Source: Georgfuchsia toluolica
GTDB taxonomy: Bacteria; Pseudomonadota; Gammaproteobacteria; Burkholderiales; Rhodocyclaceae
Assembly: GCF_907163265.1 (NCBI RefSeq)
Contig: NZ_CAJQUM010000001.1
Location: forward strand, 3,038,001 to 3,102,000
Length of the DNA stretch: 64,000 nucleotides
Direction of reading: 5' to 3'
A program made the translations under genes and the position numbers. This document shows positions 8,802-18,160 of the stretch, piece by piece (the stretch's first letter is position 1; each line of letters opens with the position of its first letter). The notes below the pieces were generated by a model. The model worked only from the letters and a program-made list of their open reading frames with translations. It made no database searches and was not told the DNA's origin.

Positions 8802-8821
8802 TAGTTACTTCAAAATAACTA
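8802..8821 (-). promoter_or_regulatory. Inverted repeat upstream of cysI, possible CysB-type operator
   Basis: TAGTTA (8802-8807) and TAACTA (8816-8821) form a perfect 6-bp inverted repeat with an 8-bp spacer. They lie in a very AT-rich stretch about 130 bp before the cysI start. Sulfur-assimilation operons are commonly controlled by the LysR-type regulator CysB, whose sites are AT-rich and dyad-like. The match is suggestive only; the minus-strand -10/-35 could not be placed with confidence. Confidence 0.35.
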
Positions 8822-8879
8822 ATTAGTATAAATAACAAGTAAGGTATTATTAATAAAGATGTTTTATCGTAGTTTTGTG

Positions 8880-10697
8880 TCAGGCGGTGATGGATTCGAC
8901 CTCGGCCTCCTGTTGCTGTAGCGCCCACATCTGGGCATATGCGCCATTGCGTTCCAGCAGATCCCGGTGCCGGCCCTGTTCAACAACGTGTCCGCCGTCG
9001 AGGACAAGAATCCGGTCGGCATTCATGACGGTGGACAGGCGGTGTGCGATGACCAGTGTGGTGCGGCCGACAGCAGCTGCCTCCAGTTCGGCCTGAATCG
9101 CTTTTTCCGTTTTTGAATCGAGCGCCGATGTCGCCTCGTCGAAAATCAGGATCGGTGGGTTTTTCAGCAGGGCGCGCGCAATCGCTACGCGCTGTTTTTC
9201 GCCGCCGGAAAGCTTTAGTCCGCGTTCGCCGACACGTGTGTCATAACCGTCGGGCAGCCGCTCGATGAAGCCATGCAAATGCGCCGAGTGGGCAGCGGCG
9301 ATCACTTCCCCACGGGTTGCCGTTGGCCTGCCGTACTGGATGTTGTAGAAAATCGTGTCGTTGAACAGCACCGTGTCCTGCGGCACGATGCCAATCGCCG
9401 CACGCAGCGACGCTTGGGTAAGTTGTTTCAGCGGATGGCCGTTGATACGAATGCAGCCCTGCTGTACGTCATAGAAGCGGAACAGCAACCGCGCCAACGT
9501 ACTCTTGCCCGAGCCGCTGTGGCCAACCACGGCGAGGGTGTTGCCAGCCGGAATCTCGAAGTCGACATCGCTCAGTATCTGGCGCCGGCTCTCGTAGTGG
9601 AAGCCGACATGCTCGAAGCGTACCGTACAAGGGCCGCGCTCAAGCGGCCTGGCGTCCGGCGCATCCTGAATTTCGCGGTGTTCGTCGAGCAGGCGGAACA
9701 GGCGCTCGATATCGGTCAGTGACTGGCGAATTTCGCGATAGAGCACGCCAAGAAAATTCAGCGGCATGTAGAGCTGGATCAGGAAGGCATTCACCAGCAC
9801 GATGTCGCCCACAGTCATGCTGCCGCCGGCGACGCCCTCCGCCGCCTGCCACATCATCAGCGAGACGGCGCTGGCGATGATTGCGGCCTGGCCGAGGTTG
9901 AGGTAGGAAAGTGAAATCTGGCTTTTCACCTGCGCGCTTTCCCATTTCACCAGTTGTTGGTCATAACGATTCTTTTCCCAGTTCTCGTTGTTGAAGTACT
10001 TCACGGTTTCATAGTTGATCAGGCTGTCGATGGCGCGGACGTTGGCAGCCGAGTCGAGTTCATTGACTTCGCGCCGCAGCGCGGTGCGCCAGTTCGACAC
10101 CGAGATCGTGAAAAGCACATACACCGTCAGGGTCGATGCGGCGATCATGGCGAAGCGTCCCGGATAACGCGAAATCAGAATTCCCATCACCAGCGCCACT
10201 TCGATGAGGGTGGGCAGGATCGAATAGATCGAATAGTTGATCAGCGAGCTGATGGCGTGCGTACCGCGCTCAATATCGCGCGTCAGACCGCCGGTCTGGC
10301 GCTCGAGATGGAAGCGCAGGCTCAACTCATGCAGATGCTCGAATACCTTCAGCGCGATTGCCCGCACAGCGCGCTGCGTGACACGAGCGAAGACGATTTC
10401 GCGCAGCTCGGTGAAAATCGAAGTGGAAAAACGCAACACGCCATAGGCGGCGAGCAGGCCCAGCGGCACCAGCAGCAGCGCCTGTTTCGGTGGCACAGAA
10501 AGAGCGTCGATCAGATCCTTGAACACCAGCGGCACGGCGACGTTGGTGAGCTTGGCTCCGATCAGGCAGGCGAGGGCGAAGATGACGCGGCCTTTCCATG
10601 CCCACAGATAGGGCAACAACTGGCGGACGGTCTGCCAGTCATGTCTTTCCCTGGGAAGCGGCCCTGGCAGTGCGATGTTGGATCGAGCGCGGCGCAT
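8880..10697 (-). CDS. Atm1/HMT1-type ABC exporter (fused permease-ATPase)
   Basis: A 605-aa half transporter: about six membrane helices (residues about 35-330) fused to a nucleotide-binding domain. Walker A is GHSGSGKST, the Q-loop is in GIVPQDTVLFND, the signature is LSGGEKQR, Walker B is ILIFDEATSALDS and the switch is LVIAHRLST. The long HEL.LRFHLERQTGGLTRDIERG coupling region and the C-terminus resemble the Atm1/ABCB7 group, which exports glutathione-linked metal or sulfur species. The substrate here is inferred. It stands alone on the minus strand between cysI and a divergent thioesterase gene. Confidence 0.85.
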   Translation of the reverse strand: MRRARSNIALPGPLPRERHDWQTVRQLLPYLWAWKGRVIFALACLIGAKLTNVAVPLVFKDLIDALSVPPKQALLLVPLGLLAAYGVLRFSTSIFTELREIVFARVTQRAVRAIALKVFEHLHELSLRFHLERQTGGLTRDIERGTHAISSLINYSIYSILPTLIEVALVMGILISRYPGRFAMIAASTLTVYVLFTISVSNWRTALRREVNELDSAANVRAIDSLINYETVKYFNNENWEKNRYDQQLVKWESAQVKSQISLSYLNLGQAAIIASAVSLMMWQAAEGVAGGSMTVGDIVLVNAFLIQLYMPLNFLGVLYREIRQSLTDIERLFRLLDEHREIQDAPDARPLERGPCTVRFEHVGFHYESRRQILSDVDFEIPAGNTLAVVGHSGSGKSTLARLLFRFYDVQQGCIRINGHPLKQLTQASLRAAIGIVPQDTVLFNDTIFYNIQYGRPTATRGEVIAAAHSAHLHGFIERLPDGYDTRVGERGLKLSGGEKQRVAIARALLKNPPILIFDEATSALDSKTEKAIQAELEAAAVGRTTLVIAHRLSTVMNADRILVLDGGHVVEQGRHRDLLERNGAYAQMWALQQQEAEVESITA

Positions 10698-10772
10698 GGC
10701 TCGAGTGTATCAGCTGACCGGACTCCGCTCTTGGCCGAATCGACTACACTTTCATTGACTTTCTACCGAGGT

Positions 10773-11171
10773 ATGAATATGAACAATCCTCCGCAACTTC
10801 CCGCTCAGCAACCCGTTTTGCGCTTGGTGCCAATGCCCGCCGATTTGAATCCGGCAGGAGATGTTTTCGGCGGCTGGGTGATGTCGCATCTCGGCATGGC
10901 GGGGGCGATACCGGCACTTCGCCGCGCTCGTGGCCGAATAGTCACCGTCGCGGCCAACGCGCTTCAGTTCAGGCAGCCAATCGCAGTGGGCGATCTGGTC
11001 AGTTTCTATGCGGAGGTAATCAGGGTCGGCACGACTTCGATTACGATTCAGGTCGACGTCTACGCGGAGCGCAACCCGAAGAATCCGATAGTCGTCAAGG
11101 TGACAGAGGCGCAATTGACCTATGTGGCCGTAGATAAGCAAGGCAAGAAGCGACCGGTGCCTCCTGTCTAG
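10773..11171 (+). CDS. YciA-type acyl-CoA thioesterase (hotdog fold)
   Basis: Hydrolyses acyl-CoA esters; a 132-aa hotdog-fold protein. The motif DLNPAGDVFGGWVMSHLGMAG matches the YciA/BACH active-site segment (MPxDTNxxGDIFGGW), and NALQFRQPIAVGDLVSFYAEV is the second family block. A GAGG at 10768-10771 is 7 nt before an in-frame ATG at 10779 and only 1 nt before ATG 10773, so the true protein may start two codons later. Its end is 6 bp from the converging kinase gene. Confidence 0.85.
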   Translation: MNMNNPPQLPAQQPVLRLVPMPADLNPAGDVFGGWVMSHLGMAGAIPALRRARGRIVTVAANALQFRQPIAVGDLVSFYAEVIRVGTTSITIQVDVYAERNPKNPIVVKVTEAQLTYVAVDKQGKKRPVPPV

Positions 11172-11177
11172 GGACAA

Positions 11178-12467
11178 CTAAATTGCCGCCAGCCGTGCAT
11201 TGGCCTGGTGCAGCCGTGTGCTGATGACTTCGAGAAAAGATTGATAGAAATGCATGCGACAGGCCTCCGAGGCGTGTCTTAGCGCATCGGCGCGTATTGT
11301 CACCAGATACGATTGCGTTTGCGCCACGACGTCGGCACCGCGCACGCGGCTGTTGCGATTGATGATGGCCATTTCACCGAAGCAGTCGCCGGGCGCAAGC
11401 ATGTTCAGTGTGTGGCCGCGCTTGGTGACGCACAACTCACCTTCGATGAGGAAGCAGAAAAACTCGCCGGGTTCGCCGTCCTTCATTACCACGGTGCCGG
11501 CGGCAGCATCATCCCAGGTGGAGAAACGCACCACTTCCCAGATTTGCACGTCGCTGAAATCGGCGAAAAAGGGCAGGCTGCGCAGTGTCTCGAACTTCTG
11601 GCTGTCAGGCACTTCCTGCGCTTGCGCCGAAAGTTGTTTGTTGCGAAAGGATTGCGCCAGATCATGCGAGAACTCTTCCCACGTCGCATAGCGCGCGTCG
11701 AGATCCTTTTGCATGGCGCGCGCCACGATGGCATCAAGGTGAGGCGGTATATCAGTGCGGAAGGTCGACGGCGGCGGCGGATCGAGGCTGGTGATCTGGT
11801 AAATCATGCTGTAATTATTCGTTGCCGAAAATGGCAGTCGTCCGGTGAGCAACTGGTACATCACGACCCCGAGCGAATAGATATCGGTCTGGTGATTGAG
11901 TGGCAGATCGCGTACCTGCTGCGGCGACATGTAGGCGGGGGAGCCGACGCCTGATACCTGTGTGGTCATCTGGTCGCCGCCGGTCATTATGGCGGCGCCG
12001 AAATCCGAGATCTTGATATCGCCGGTATTGCCGGCCTGGGCGAGCAGGATATTGGCCGGCTTGATGTCGCGGTGGGTGATGCCAAGACGATTGGCATATT
12101 CGAGGGCGCGCGTGCATTTGAAAATCATCTCCACCATGCGGTTGAAAGGCAGCAGGTTCTGCGGCGAGCAAAACTGCTCCAGCGTACCGCCGGGCGCATA
12201 TTCCATCACAATATAGCTCTGGCCGCCGTCGATTACCGCGTCGAAGATTTGCACGATGTGCGGATGCATCAGCTTGCCGGCAAGCGACGCCTCATTGAGC
12301 AGCAGGTGGCGATAGAGTTTGCCCTTTTCGCGATCTTTCAACACTTCGGGAAAAATCACCTTGATCGCGACATCGCGTCCGGCAAATGGGTCGTGGGCGA
12401 GATAGACCGTCGAGGTTGCGCCCTCGCCGAGTTTGTTCCTAATTTCGTATTTACCGATCCGCTCCAT
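11178..12467 (-). CDS. Ser/Thr protein kinase with C-terminal cyclic-nucleotide-binding domain
   Basis: Hanks-type kinase at residues 1 to about 275. The glycine loop is GEGATSTV, the ATP lysine is Lys36 in VAIKV, the catalytic loop is HRDIKPANIL (Asp134), the DFG is DFGAA (Asp155), and the P+1 region is GSPAYMSPQQ. Residues about 294-400 form a cNMP-binding/Crp-like beta-barrel with the phosphate-binding cassette GDCFGEMAI...RVRGADV. No membrane segment is seen, so it is cytosolic, unlike PknB-type kinases. The fusion suggests a kinase gated by a cyclic nucleotide; the ligand and targets are unknown. Confidence 0.85.
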   Translation of the reverse strand: MERIGKYEIRNKLGEGATSTVYLAHDPFAGRDVAIKVIFPEVLKDREKGKLYRHLLLNEASLAGKLMHPHIVQIFDAVIDGGQSYIVMEYAPGGTLEQFCSPQNLLPFNRMVEMIFKCTRALEYANRLGITHRDIKPANILLAQAGNTGDIKISDFGAAIMTGGDQMTTQVSGVGSPAYMSPQQVRDLPLNHQTDIYSLGVVMYQLLTGRLPFSATNNYSMIYQITSLDPPPPSTFRTDIPPHLDAIVARAMQKDLDARYATWEEFSHDLAQSFRNKQLSAQAQEVPDSQKFETLRSLPFFADFSDVQIWEVVRFSTWDDAAAGTVVMKDGEPGEFFCFLIEGELCVTKRGHTLNMLAPGDCFGEMAIINRNSRVRGADVVAQTQSYLVTIRADALRHASEACRMHFYQSFLEVISTRLHQANARLAAI

Positions 12468-12566
12468 CCGAACTCAGCGCAAGGCGCTCTCTCTGTAAGC
12501 CCCTCTCACTTGGCGGTGGAAGGGTTAGGGAAGAGGCAGAAGCTGCGCCGTATGGCGCGATATCGC

Positions 12567-13970
12567 TTATTCATTCAATGCGGCGCGCGTGCGCGCGATG
12601 GCTGCCCGCACCTGCACCGGGGCTGTGCCGCCAATATGGTCGCGTGCGGCGAGCGAGCCCTCGATCGACAGCACCTCGAATACGTCTGCGCCGATCAGCG
12701 GCGAGAAAGCCTGCAATTCATTCAAGGCGAGATCGGCGAGATCGCAGCCTTTGGTTTCTGCGGCACGCACTGCGCGCGCCACGGCTTCATGGGCATCGCG
12801 GAACGGAACGCCGCGCTTGACCAGATAGTCGGCGAGGTCGGTCGCCGTGGCGAAGCCCTGCTTCAACGCGGCATTCATCGCTTCCGGCTTCACCGTGATG
12901 CCGGCCGCCATGTCGGCGAAGATGCGCAAGGTGTCGGACAGCGTATCGACCGTATCGAACAGCGGTTCCTTGTCTTCCTGATTGTCCTTGTTATAGGCGA
13001 GCGGCTGGCCCTTCATCAAGGTCAGCAGCCCCATCAGGTGGCCGAAGACGCGACCGCTCTTGCCGCGCGCCAGTTCCGGCACATCGGGGTTTTTTTTCTG
13101 CGGCATGATCGAGGAGCCGGTGCAGAAGCGGTCGGCGATGTCGATGAAGCCGACGCGCGGACTCATCCACAGGATCAACTCCTCGGAAAGGCGCGACAGA
13201 TGCACCATCACCAGCGCTGCCGCGGCGCTGAATTCGATGGCGAAGTCGCGATCGGAGACGGCGTCGAGCGAGTTCTCGCAGACGGCATCGAAGCCGAGTT
13301 GCTGCGCGACGAAGGCGCGGTCGATGGAAAACGTGGTGCCGGCCAGCGCGGCGCCGCCCAAGGGCAGACGGTTTACCCGGCGGCGGCAGTCGGCCATGCG
13401 TTCACGGTCGCGCTTCGTCATCTCGACATAGGCCAGCAGATGGTGGCCGAAGGTGACCGGCTGCGCGACCTGCAGATGGGTGAAGCCCGGCATCGGCGTC
13501 GCCGCATGCCGCTCGGCCAGATCGAGCAGGGCAAGGAGATAACGGCGCAGCAGGTCGTCGATGGCGTCGATCTCGTCGCGCAACCAGAGCCGGATGTCGG
13601 TCGCCACCTGATCGTTGCGCGAACGCCCCGTGTGCAGGCGCTTGCCGGCATCGCCGACCAGCGCCGTGAGCCGTTTTTCAATATTCAGATGGACGTCTTC
13701 GTCATCGAGGTTCCAGGCGAAACGGCCTTTTACAATCTCGGCCTCGATCTGCGCCATGCCGCGTTCGATGGCGGCGAGATCCTCGCTGCCGATGATGTTC
13801 TGTCGCGCCAGCATGCGCGCATGCGCCAGCGAGCCGCGAATATCCTGCAGGGCCAGGCGCTGATCAAAATGTATCGACGCCGTGTAGCGCTTGACCAGAT
13901 CGGAGACCGGTTCCGAAAAACGCCCCGACCATGCCTTGCTATTATCAGTACCTGCCTGTTGTTCTGTCAT
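12567..13970 (-). CDS. argH: Argininosuccinate lyase
   Basis: Final step of arginine biosynthesis: argininosuccinate to arginine plus fumarate. The fumarase/aspartase superfamily signature [15 protein letters not shown] is present, together with [13 protein letters not shown] and [19 protein letters not shown]. Start chosen at ATG 13970 ([21 protein letters not shown]); the upstream in-frame ATG would add a non-homologous 24-residue tail. 467 aa, normal. It is divergent from the sensor kinase gene, with 42 bp between start codons. Confidence 0.96.
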   Translation of the reverse strand: MTEQQAGTDNSKAWSGRFSEPVSDLVKRYTASIHFDQRLALQDIRGSLAHARMLARQNIIGSEDLAAIERGMAQIEAEIVKGRFAWNLDDEDVHLNIEKRLTALVGDAGKRLHTGRSRNDQVATDIRLWLRDEIDAIDDLLRRYLLALLDLAERHAATPMPGFTHLQVAQPVTFGHHLLAYVEMTKRDRERMADCRRRVNRLPLGGAALAGTTFSIDRAFVAQQLGFDAVCENSLDAVSDRDFAIEFSAAAALVMVHLSRLSEELILWMSPRVGFIDIADRFCTGSSIMPQKKNPDVPELARGKSGRVFGHLMGLLTLMKGQPLAYNKDNQEDKEPLFDTVDTLSDTLRIFADMAAGITVKPEAMNAALKQGFATATDLADYLVKRGVPFRDAHEAVARAVRAAETKGCDLADLALNELQAFSPLIGADVFEVLSIEGSLAARDHIGGTAPVQVRAAIARTRAALNE

Positions 13971-14012
13971 AATGAAATCGAAATCCAGCGTCGATTCAAC
14001 GAGATCGGGTAT

Positions 14013-14807
14013 ATGGTTGAGAAGGATTCCAGTATACGGCAAAACCCTTCACCCTCCGGGCCGGTGGGGCTGCTGTTGCTGTTGACCTTGAATGCGCTCT
14101 TGGCGCTGGTCACTGTGTTCAGTGTAGATGCCTTGATGCGCTGGTTTTCGGCTGCGGCCGCCGTTGCTTCCCTGATCGCGACGTGGTGGCATCTTGCGCG
14201 GCAATCGCGTTCGCCGGCCATCGTCGAAGCCAGATTGATGGCGCTGACGGCACGCATCCGGCCGCATTTCCTGTTCAACAGTCTGAACGGCATACTCGGC
14301 ATCATCCGCAACGATCCGCGCCGCGCCGAAAAGGCGCTGGAAGAACTGGCCGAGCTGTTTCGCGCCCTGATGCAGGATCCGCGCGAGCTGGTGCCGCTCT
14401 CGGCCGAGATCGCTCTATGCCGACAGTATATCGAGCTGGAGCGGCTGCGCTTGGGTGAGCGCGTGCGCGTGAACTGGGACATCGAACAGTGCCCGCCCGA
14501 TGCGCTGCTGCCGCCGCTGATGCTGCAGCCGCTGCTGGAGAATGCGGTCTATCATGGTATCGAGCCCGCGTCCGATCCGGGGGTGGTCGAGATCAAACTG
14601 CTGCACAGCGGCAGCACCCTTGTCATCGTCATGTCAAATCCGAACGAAAGCCCGGTCACCCGCGCGATGGGTAACCAGATGGCATTGGCCAATATCCGCG
14701 AGCGGTTGGCGCTGTTCTACGCCGATGCCGCCCACCTCGATGCCGAGGTACGCGACGGCCGCTATACGGTGCGCATCGTGCTGCCCTACCAGAAGCGAAT
14801 GGCATGA
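14013..14807 (+). CDS. LytS/AlgZ-type membrane sensor histidine kinase
   Basis: Two predicted membrane helices (about residues 18-38 and 45-60) are followed by the His_kinase domain with the phosphoacceptor motif [14 protein letters not shown] (His85) and a HATPase domain ([27 protein letters not shown]). There is no extracellular sensor domain, which is typical of the compact 264-aa AlgZ/FimS group. It overlaps the response-regulator gene by 4 nt (ATGA), so the two form a translationally coupled two-component pair. The signal is unknown. Confidence 0.88.
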   Translation: MVEKDSSIRQNPSPSGPVGLLLLLTLNALLALVTVFSVDALMRWFSAAAAVASLIATWWHLARQSRSPAIVEARLMALTARIRPHFLFNSLNGILGIIRNDPRRAEKALEELAELFRALMQDPRELVPLSAEIALCRQYIELERLRLGERVRVNWDIEQCPPDALLPPLMLQPLLENAVYHGIEPASDPGVVEIKLLHSGSTLVIVMSNPNESPVTRAMGNQMALANIRERLALFYADAAHLDAEVRDGRYTVRIVLPYQKRMA

Positions 14808-15574
14808 ACGCGCCGGAGACATTGCGGGTGATGCTGGTTGACGACGAGGCACCCGCGCGTGCGCGCCTGCGCGACCTGCTGGCCGACATTGCCACGCAAG
14901 TGCCGACGGAAATCGTCGCCGAGGCCGCCAACGGCATGGAAGCGCTGGATCTTGCGGAACATGCCGCCGCCGATGTCGCACTGCTCGATATCCGTATGCC
15001 GCGCATGGATGGTACGCAACTGGCATTGCATCTGTCGCGCCTCGTGCAGCCGCCGGCGATCATATTCACGACTGCCTACGATCATTATGCGGTGAAGGCG
15101 TTTGAGCTTTCCGCTGTCGACTACCTGGTCAAGCCGGTGCGCGCCGAACGCCTGGCGGCGGCCTTGCGCAAGGCATCCTTGACTGCCTCGCGTGCGCCCT
15201 CCGCCGCGGCGCTGCAGCTGCTGGCGCCGGAGGGTCGTCAGCACCTGCGCTCCAGCGAACATGGTCGCGTGCTGCTGATCCCCGTCGACGACGTTCTTTT
15301 TTTCAAGGCCGATATGAAATACGTTGCGGCACGCACCCGCAACGGCGAATTCCTCCTGGACGACTCGCTGGCACAGCTTGAAGCCGAATTCGGCGCGCGT
15401 TTCCTGCGCGTGCACCGCAACTGCCTGGTGGCGAAGCAGGCCATCGCCGGCTGCGAACGCGGCGCCGATGCCGAGGGCGAACCCTCGTGGAACGTGCTGC
15501 TGACGGGCGTCGATGAGCCGATTGTGGTCAGTCGCCGCCAGTGGCCGCATGTCAAGGAATTGATCAGGGGATGA
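14804..15574 (+). CDS. LytTR-family response regulator (AlgR-like)
   Basis: N-terminal receiver domain with the acidic pair Asp13/Asp14, phosphoacceptor Asp62 in LLDIRMPRMDG, and the switch residues in IIFTTAYDHYAVKAF and YLVKPVRAE. The C-terminal LytTR DNA-binding domain (VDDVLFFKADMKYVAARTR; LRVHRNCLVAKQAI) follows from about residue 145. 256 aa. It is partnered with the kinase directly upstream. In pseudomonads AlgR controls alginate and type IV pili; a pilT/pilU pair occurs 18 kb away, but no link can be shown here. Confidence 0.88.
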   Translation: MNAPETLRVMLVDDEAPARARLRDLLADIATQVPTEIVAEAANGMEALDLAEHAAADVALLDIRMPRMDGTQLALHLSRLVQPPAIIFTTAYDHYAVKAFELSAVDYLVKPVRAERLAAALRKASLTASRAPSAAALQLLAPEGRQHLRSSEHGRVLLIPVDDVLFFKADMKYVAARTRNGEFLLDDSLAQLEAEFGARFLRVHRNCLVAKQAIAGCERGADAEGEPSWNVLLTGVDEPIVVSRRQWPHVKELIRG

Positions 15575-15666
15575 GGCGAACCGCGAACTCTTCAGTCATG
15601 AAAAGGTATTTAAGCCCCGAAAATCAGTGAGCGATTGCAGCTGGAAACAGATCCGAGCAGGGACAC

Positions 15667-16962
15667 TCAGCCCCGGTTTTTTTGCTCACTACGAAACCCC
15701 AATGCCAATTGCTGATATAGCTCAGGAGTGATTCGAGAACTTACGGCTTTGGAAATCAGCGTTATTGCCATCAGGCTGATAACCATCTCATGTCCGTCAA
15801 CCATCTCCATGACAATGATTGCCGACGTGATCGGAGACTGCGTGACAGCAGCCAGAAACCCGGCCATGCATAGCGCAATCAAAGGAGCCGTATCGGCAGT
15901 GGTTCCCAACACATGCGCCATGTTGGAAGCCAGCGCCGCACCAACAGCAAGGGAAGGGGCAAAGATCCCGCCGGGGATTCCCGAGTAATAGCTGATTGCA
16001 GTGGCAAGGAAACGGGTAATGGCTGCATGCCACGGAAGAACTTGTTGCCCGGATACCACGTGAGAGGTAATTGAATAACCGCTGCCGAAGGAAATGCCGC
16101 CGCCGATCCAACCGATAAGCGCCACGGCAATACCACAAACGCCTGCAAACCATACCGGGTGCCTATCTCTCCAGCGCCATAGGACAAATCCCTTGCTCTT
16201 CTGCGGTAATAACAAAAGCCAACTGAAGGCTCCGCCCAGTAGCCCGCAAACGGCACCGCCAAGAATGACGGGAATGATGATGGCCCGATCCAGGCTCTCG
16301 ACCTTGAGATGGCCAAAATAATTGTAGTTGCCAAGAAGGGCCATGGACGCCAGACCGGCCAGGATAATCGTGCTGACCAGAACCCCGCTGGTACGGGCTT
16401 CCAATCTGCGTCCGAGTTCTTCAACCGCGAAAACAATACCCGCCAAGGGCGTGTTGAATGCTGCCGCAATCCCTGCCGCACCACCGGCAAGCACCAAATC
16501 CTGAACGCGCAAAGCCCTGGTGTGCGGCAGGAATCGGTGCGCTGCATGCATGATCGACGCTGCCACTTGCACTGACGGGCCTTCCCGACCTGCCGAGAAC
16601 CCGCCCACCAGGGCCAAGGCGCCCAGGCAGATTTTTCCAAAGGCAATGCGCAGGGATACAAGTGAACTCACGGGTTGGCCCAGTGCGGCAAGCCGGGTTG
16701 CCGCGATCACCTGCGGGATACCACTCCCTTGTGCGCCCGGAACGAAGCGACGGGTCAGCCAGACCACGACCATGCCAATGGCAGGCGTGAGCAAGAAAGG
16801 CAACCAGGGACGAGAACTGGTGAGGGTGAAGAAAACAGTCAGCGCAATATCGGCAAGTTTGGCAAAGGCCACCACCGCCAGGCCGGCGAGCAATGCTGCC
16901 GACCAGAGCGTAATGCGAGTGCGCCAGCGAAGGCTGCTTAAGCGGCCACGGAAGATCGCCAT
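15667..16962 (-). CDS. ClC-family chloride channel / antiporter
   Basis: Anion-selective membrane protein of 431 aa. The three selectivity-filter segments are present: GSGIPQ (79-84), GREGP (125-129, with the gating Glu127) and GGIFAPS. Start chosen at ATG 16962, 7 nt after the stop of the lipoprotein gene. An upstream in-frame ATG would give a 45-residue N-terminus that only mirrors the lipoprotein reading frame. Third gene of a marR-lipoprotein-clC operon. Whether it is a channel or a Cl-/H+ exchanger cannot be told. Confidence 0.88.
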   Translation of the reverse strand: MAIFRGRLSSLRWRTRITLWSAALLAGLAVVAFAKLADIALTVFFTLTSSRPWLPFLLTPAIGMVVVWLTRRFVPGAQGSGIPQVIAATRLAALGQPVSSLVSLRIAFGKICLGALALVGGFSAGREGPSVQVAASIMHAAHRFLPHTRALRVQDLVLAGGAAGIAAAFNTPLAGIVFAVEELGRRLEARTSGVLVSTIILAGLASMALLGNYNYFGHLKVESLDRAIIIPVILGGAVCGLLGGAFSWLLLLPQKSKGFVLWRWRDRHPVWFAGVCGIAVALIGWIGGGISFGSGYSITSHVVSGQQVLPWHAAITRFLATAISYYSGIPGGIFAPSLAVGAALASNMAHVLGTTADTAPLIALCMAGFLAAVTQSPITSAIIVMEMVDGHEMVISLMAITLISKAVSSRITPELYQQLALGFRSEQKNRG

Positions 16963-16969
16963 CGATTCT

Positions 16970-17554
16970 TTAGCCCGACGAAAGCTGTAGCTCCACAGAG
17001 CGATTGGCCTGACGGCAGAGTTTTGAAGCGCAATCCTTGGATATCGACGATGCGCTACCCAATGGGCGCTTTCGTATTTGCCTCTGCTGAATGCCACGCT
17101 TGATTAATTCACTCTCCACAACGGAGATTCGCTTGGAAGAAAGTGCAATGCAATATTCATCACCTGCCAGATCATCCGCATGACCTATCAACAACACAGT
17201 CGAGCGGGAATCTTCATTAAGTTTTTCTGCGAAGGCGTTAATTACGGCGAAGGAATCTTTTGGAATGACAAATGACCCCGGCAAAAAGAAAACCGTGGCT
17301 GCCGGGTCAGGGAGTCGGGTATTACTCTTGTCTGCTGAGGGTATTCGATTGGGTTTGACGGGAATGGGCGGCTTCAAAGGCGCTTTGACGGTGCTGACAG
17401 GTAGTACTGGGAGGGCAGTTGGCTGCGACTCTGTTGTTATTTCAGTGGCTCGGCTTCCCACATTGTTCGTGGTGGCACAGGAAGTCAGCAGCATTCCAAA
17501 ACCAGCAAATAAAATTACTTGCGATAACACCGGACGGGGAAGCTTTTTGCTCAT
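16970..17554 (-). CDS. OmpA-C-like lipoprotein
   Basis: About 194 aa with a lipoprotein signal peptide ending in LLTSC, a proline-rich linker, and a C-terminal domain resembling OmpA/MotB peptidoglycan-binding folds (STVLLIGHADDLAGDEYCIALSSKRISVVESELIKRG). The peptidoglycan-contact motif is degenerate compared with Pal (no clear NxxLSxxRA). The ATG at 17554 forms a TGATG overlap with the marR stop; a GTG one codon earlier is the alternative. Likely anchored in the outer membrane. Function unknown. Confidence 0.7.
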   Translation of the reverse strand: MSKKLPRPVLSQVILFAGFGMLLTSCATTNNVGSRATEITTESQPTALPVLPVSTVKAPLKPPIPVKPNRIPSADKSNTRLPDPAATVFFLPGSFVIPKDSFAVINAFAEKLNEDSRSTVLLIGHADDLAGDEYCIALSSKRISVVESELIKRGIQQRQIRKRPLGSASSISKDCASKLCRQANRSVELQLSSG

Positions 17555-18033
17555 CACAGGTCAGACAGTGGCTTTCCAGAAAATTTTTCGTCGCGCACGC
17601 GCAGTTGGCTGATGACCTCGGTCAAAGATGCGTCTAATGCGTTAAGTGCATCATCGGACAATGCGGACAGGGCTTCAGGCAGGATACCTTCAGCGGGGCC
17701 GGGAGCATGCGTTAGCGTCTCCAAGGCGGATGCAGTCGGGACTAATCCCACGCGGCGCTGATCTTCCTTGCTGCGCTTCTTGAGAATCAGCCGACGGGTC
17801 GCGAGCTTTTCGATCAACTGGCTACAAGTCGATTGATGGATGGACAGACGCTCTGCCAGTTCGGTTACACCAACTCCTGGCGTTTTGGCTATTTCTTGCA
17901 GTATCCATAGCTGCGACCCTGAGATGCCGCAACTCTCCTCAATCTGCCGGAATTGCTGACGAACCGACCCATAAATCAGACGGAATTTCTTCAAAACCTG
18001 CAACGGAAGCTTTTGCGCCTCTAGTTTGGCCAA
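17554..18033 (-). CDS. MarR-family transcriptional regulator, TTG start
   Basis: Winged-helix regulator of 159 aa. The recognition region GVGVTELAERLSIHQSTCSQLIEKL and the wing KKRSKEDQRRVGLVPT match the MarR fold. The start is TTG at 18033 with GGAG 7 nt upstream. It heads an operon with the OmpA-like lipoprotein and ClC genes and is divergent from the Pal-like gene; the 127-bp shared region has a perfect palindrome that could be its operator. It probably controls both directions in response to an unknown ligand. Confidence 0.85.
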   Translation of the reverse strand: MAKLEAQKLPLQVLKKFRLIYGSVRQQFRQIEESCGISGSQLWILQEIAKTPGVGVTELAERLSIHQSTCSQLIEKLATRRLILKKRSKEDQRRVGLVPTASALETLTHAPGPAEGILPEALSALSDDALNALDASLTEVISQLRVRDEKFSGKPLSDL

Positions 18034-18117
18034 TACCCGACTCCAATAGCGTATTTGTTAAATCACCAACTCAAAATTTGACTATAAAACCCCATTGGCT
18101 TGCATTGTACATTTATA

Positions 18118-18130
18118 TCAATTATATTGA
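18118..18130. promoter_or_regulatory. Palindrome between marR and Pal-like gene, probable MarR operator
   Basis: TCAATTATATTGA is a perfect 13-bp palindrome (5-bp arms, 3-bp centre) in the AT-rich divergent region. It overlaps a TTGACG hexamer (18127-18132) that could be a -35 for the rightward gene. MarR proteins bind such short palindromes near promoters, often controlling their own genes. Assignment rests on position and symmetry. Confidence 0.5.
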
Positions 18131-18160
18131 CGGCATTATTAATAACTGGGGTATCTATAA

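Noticed and set aside
9954-10772. Long plus-strand reading frame opposite the ABC exporter, leading into the thioesterase
   Set aside because: It mirrors the exporter gene, has unusual composition, and only its last 132 codons show homology.
12072-14012. Very long plus-strand frame before the sensor kinase
   Set aside because: It runs antisense to the kinase-cNMP gene and argH; GC-rich codon bias makes such shadow frames, and family homology begins only at the kinase.
15660-15690. T-run GGTTTTTTT near the end of the ClC gene as a terminator
   Set aside because: It is the coding end of ClC (Lys-Asn codons on the minus strand) and has no adjoining stem.
16963-17097. Longer start of the ClC protein at 17097
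   Set aside because: The extra 45 residues overlap the lipoprotein gene and are not transporter-like.
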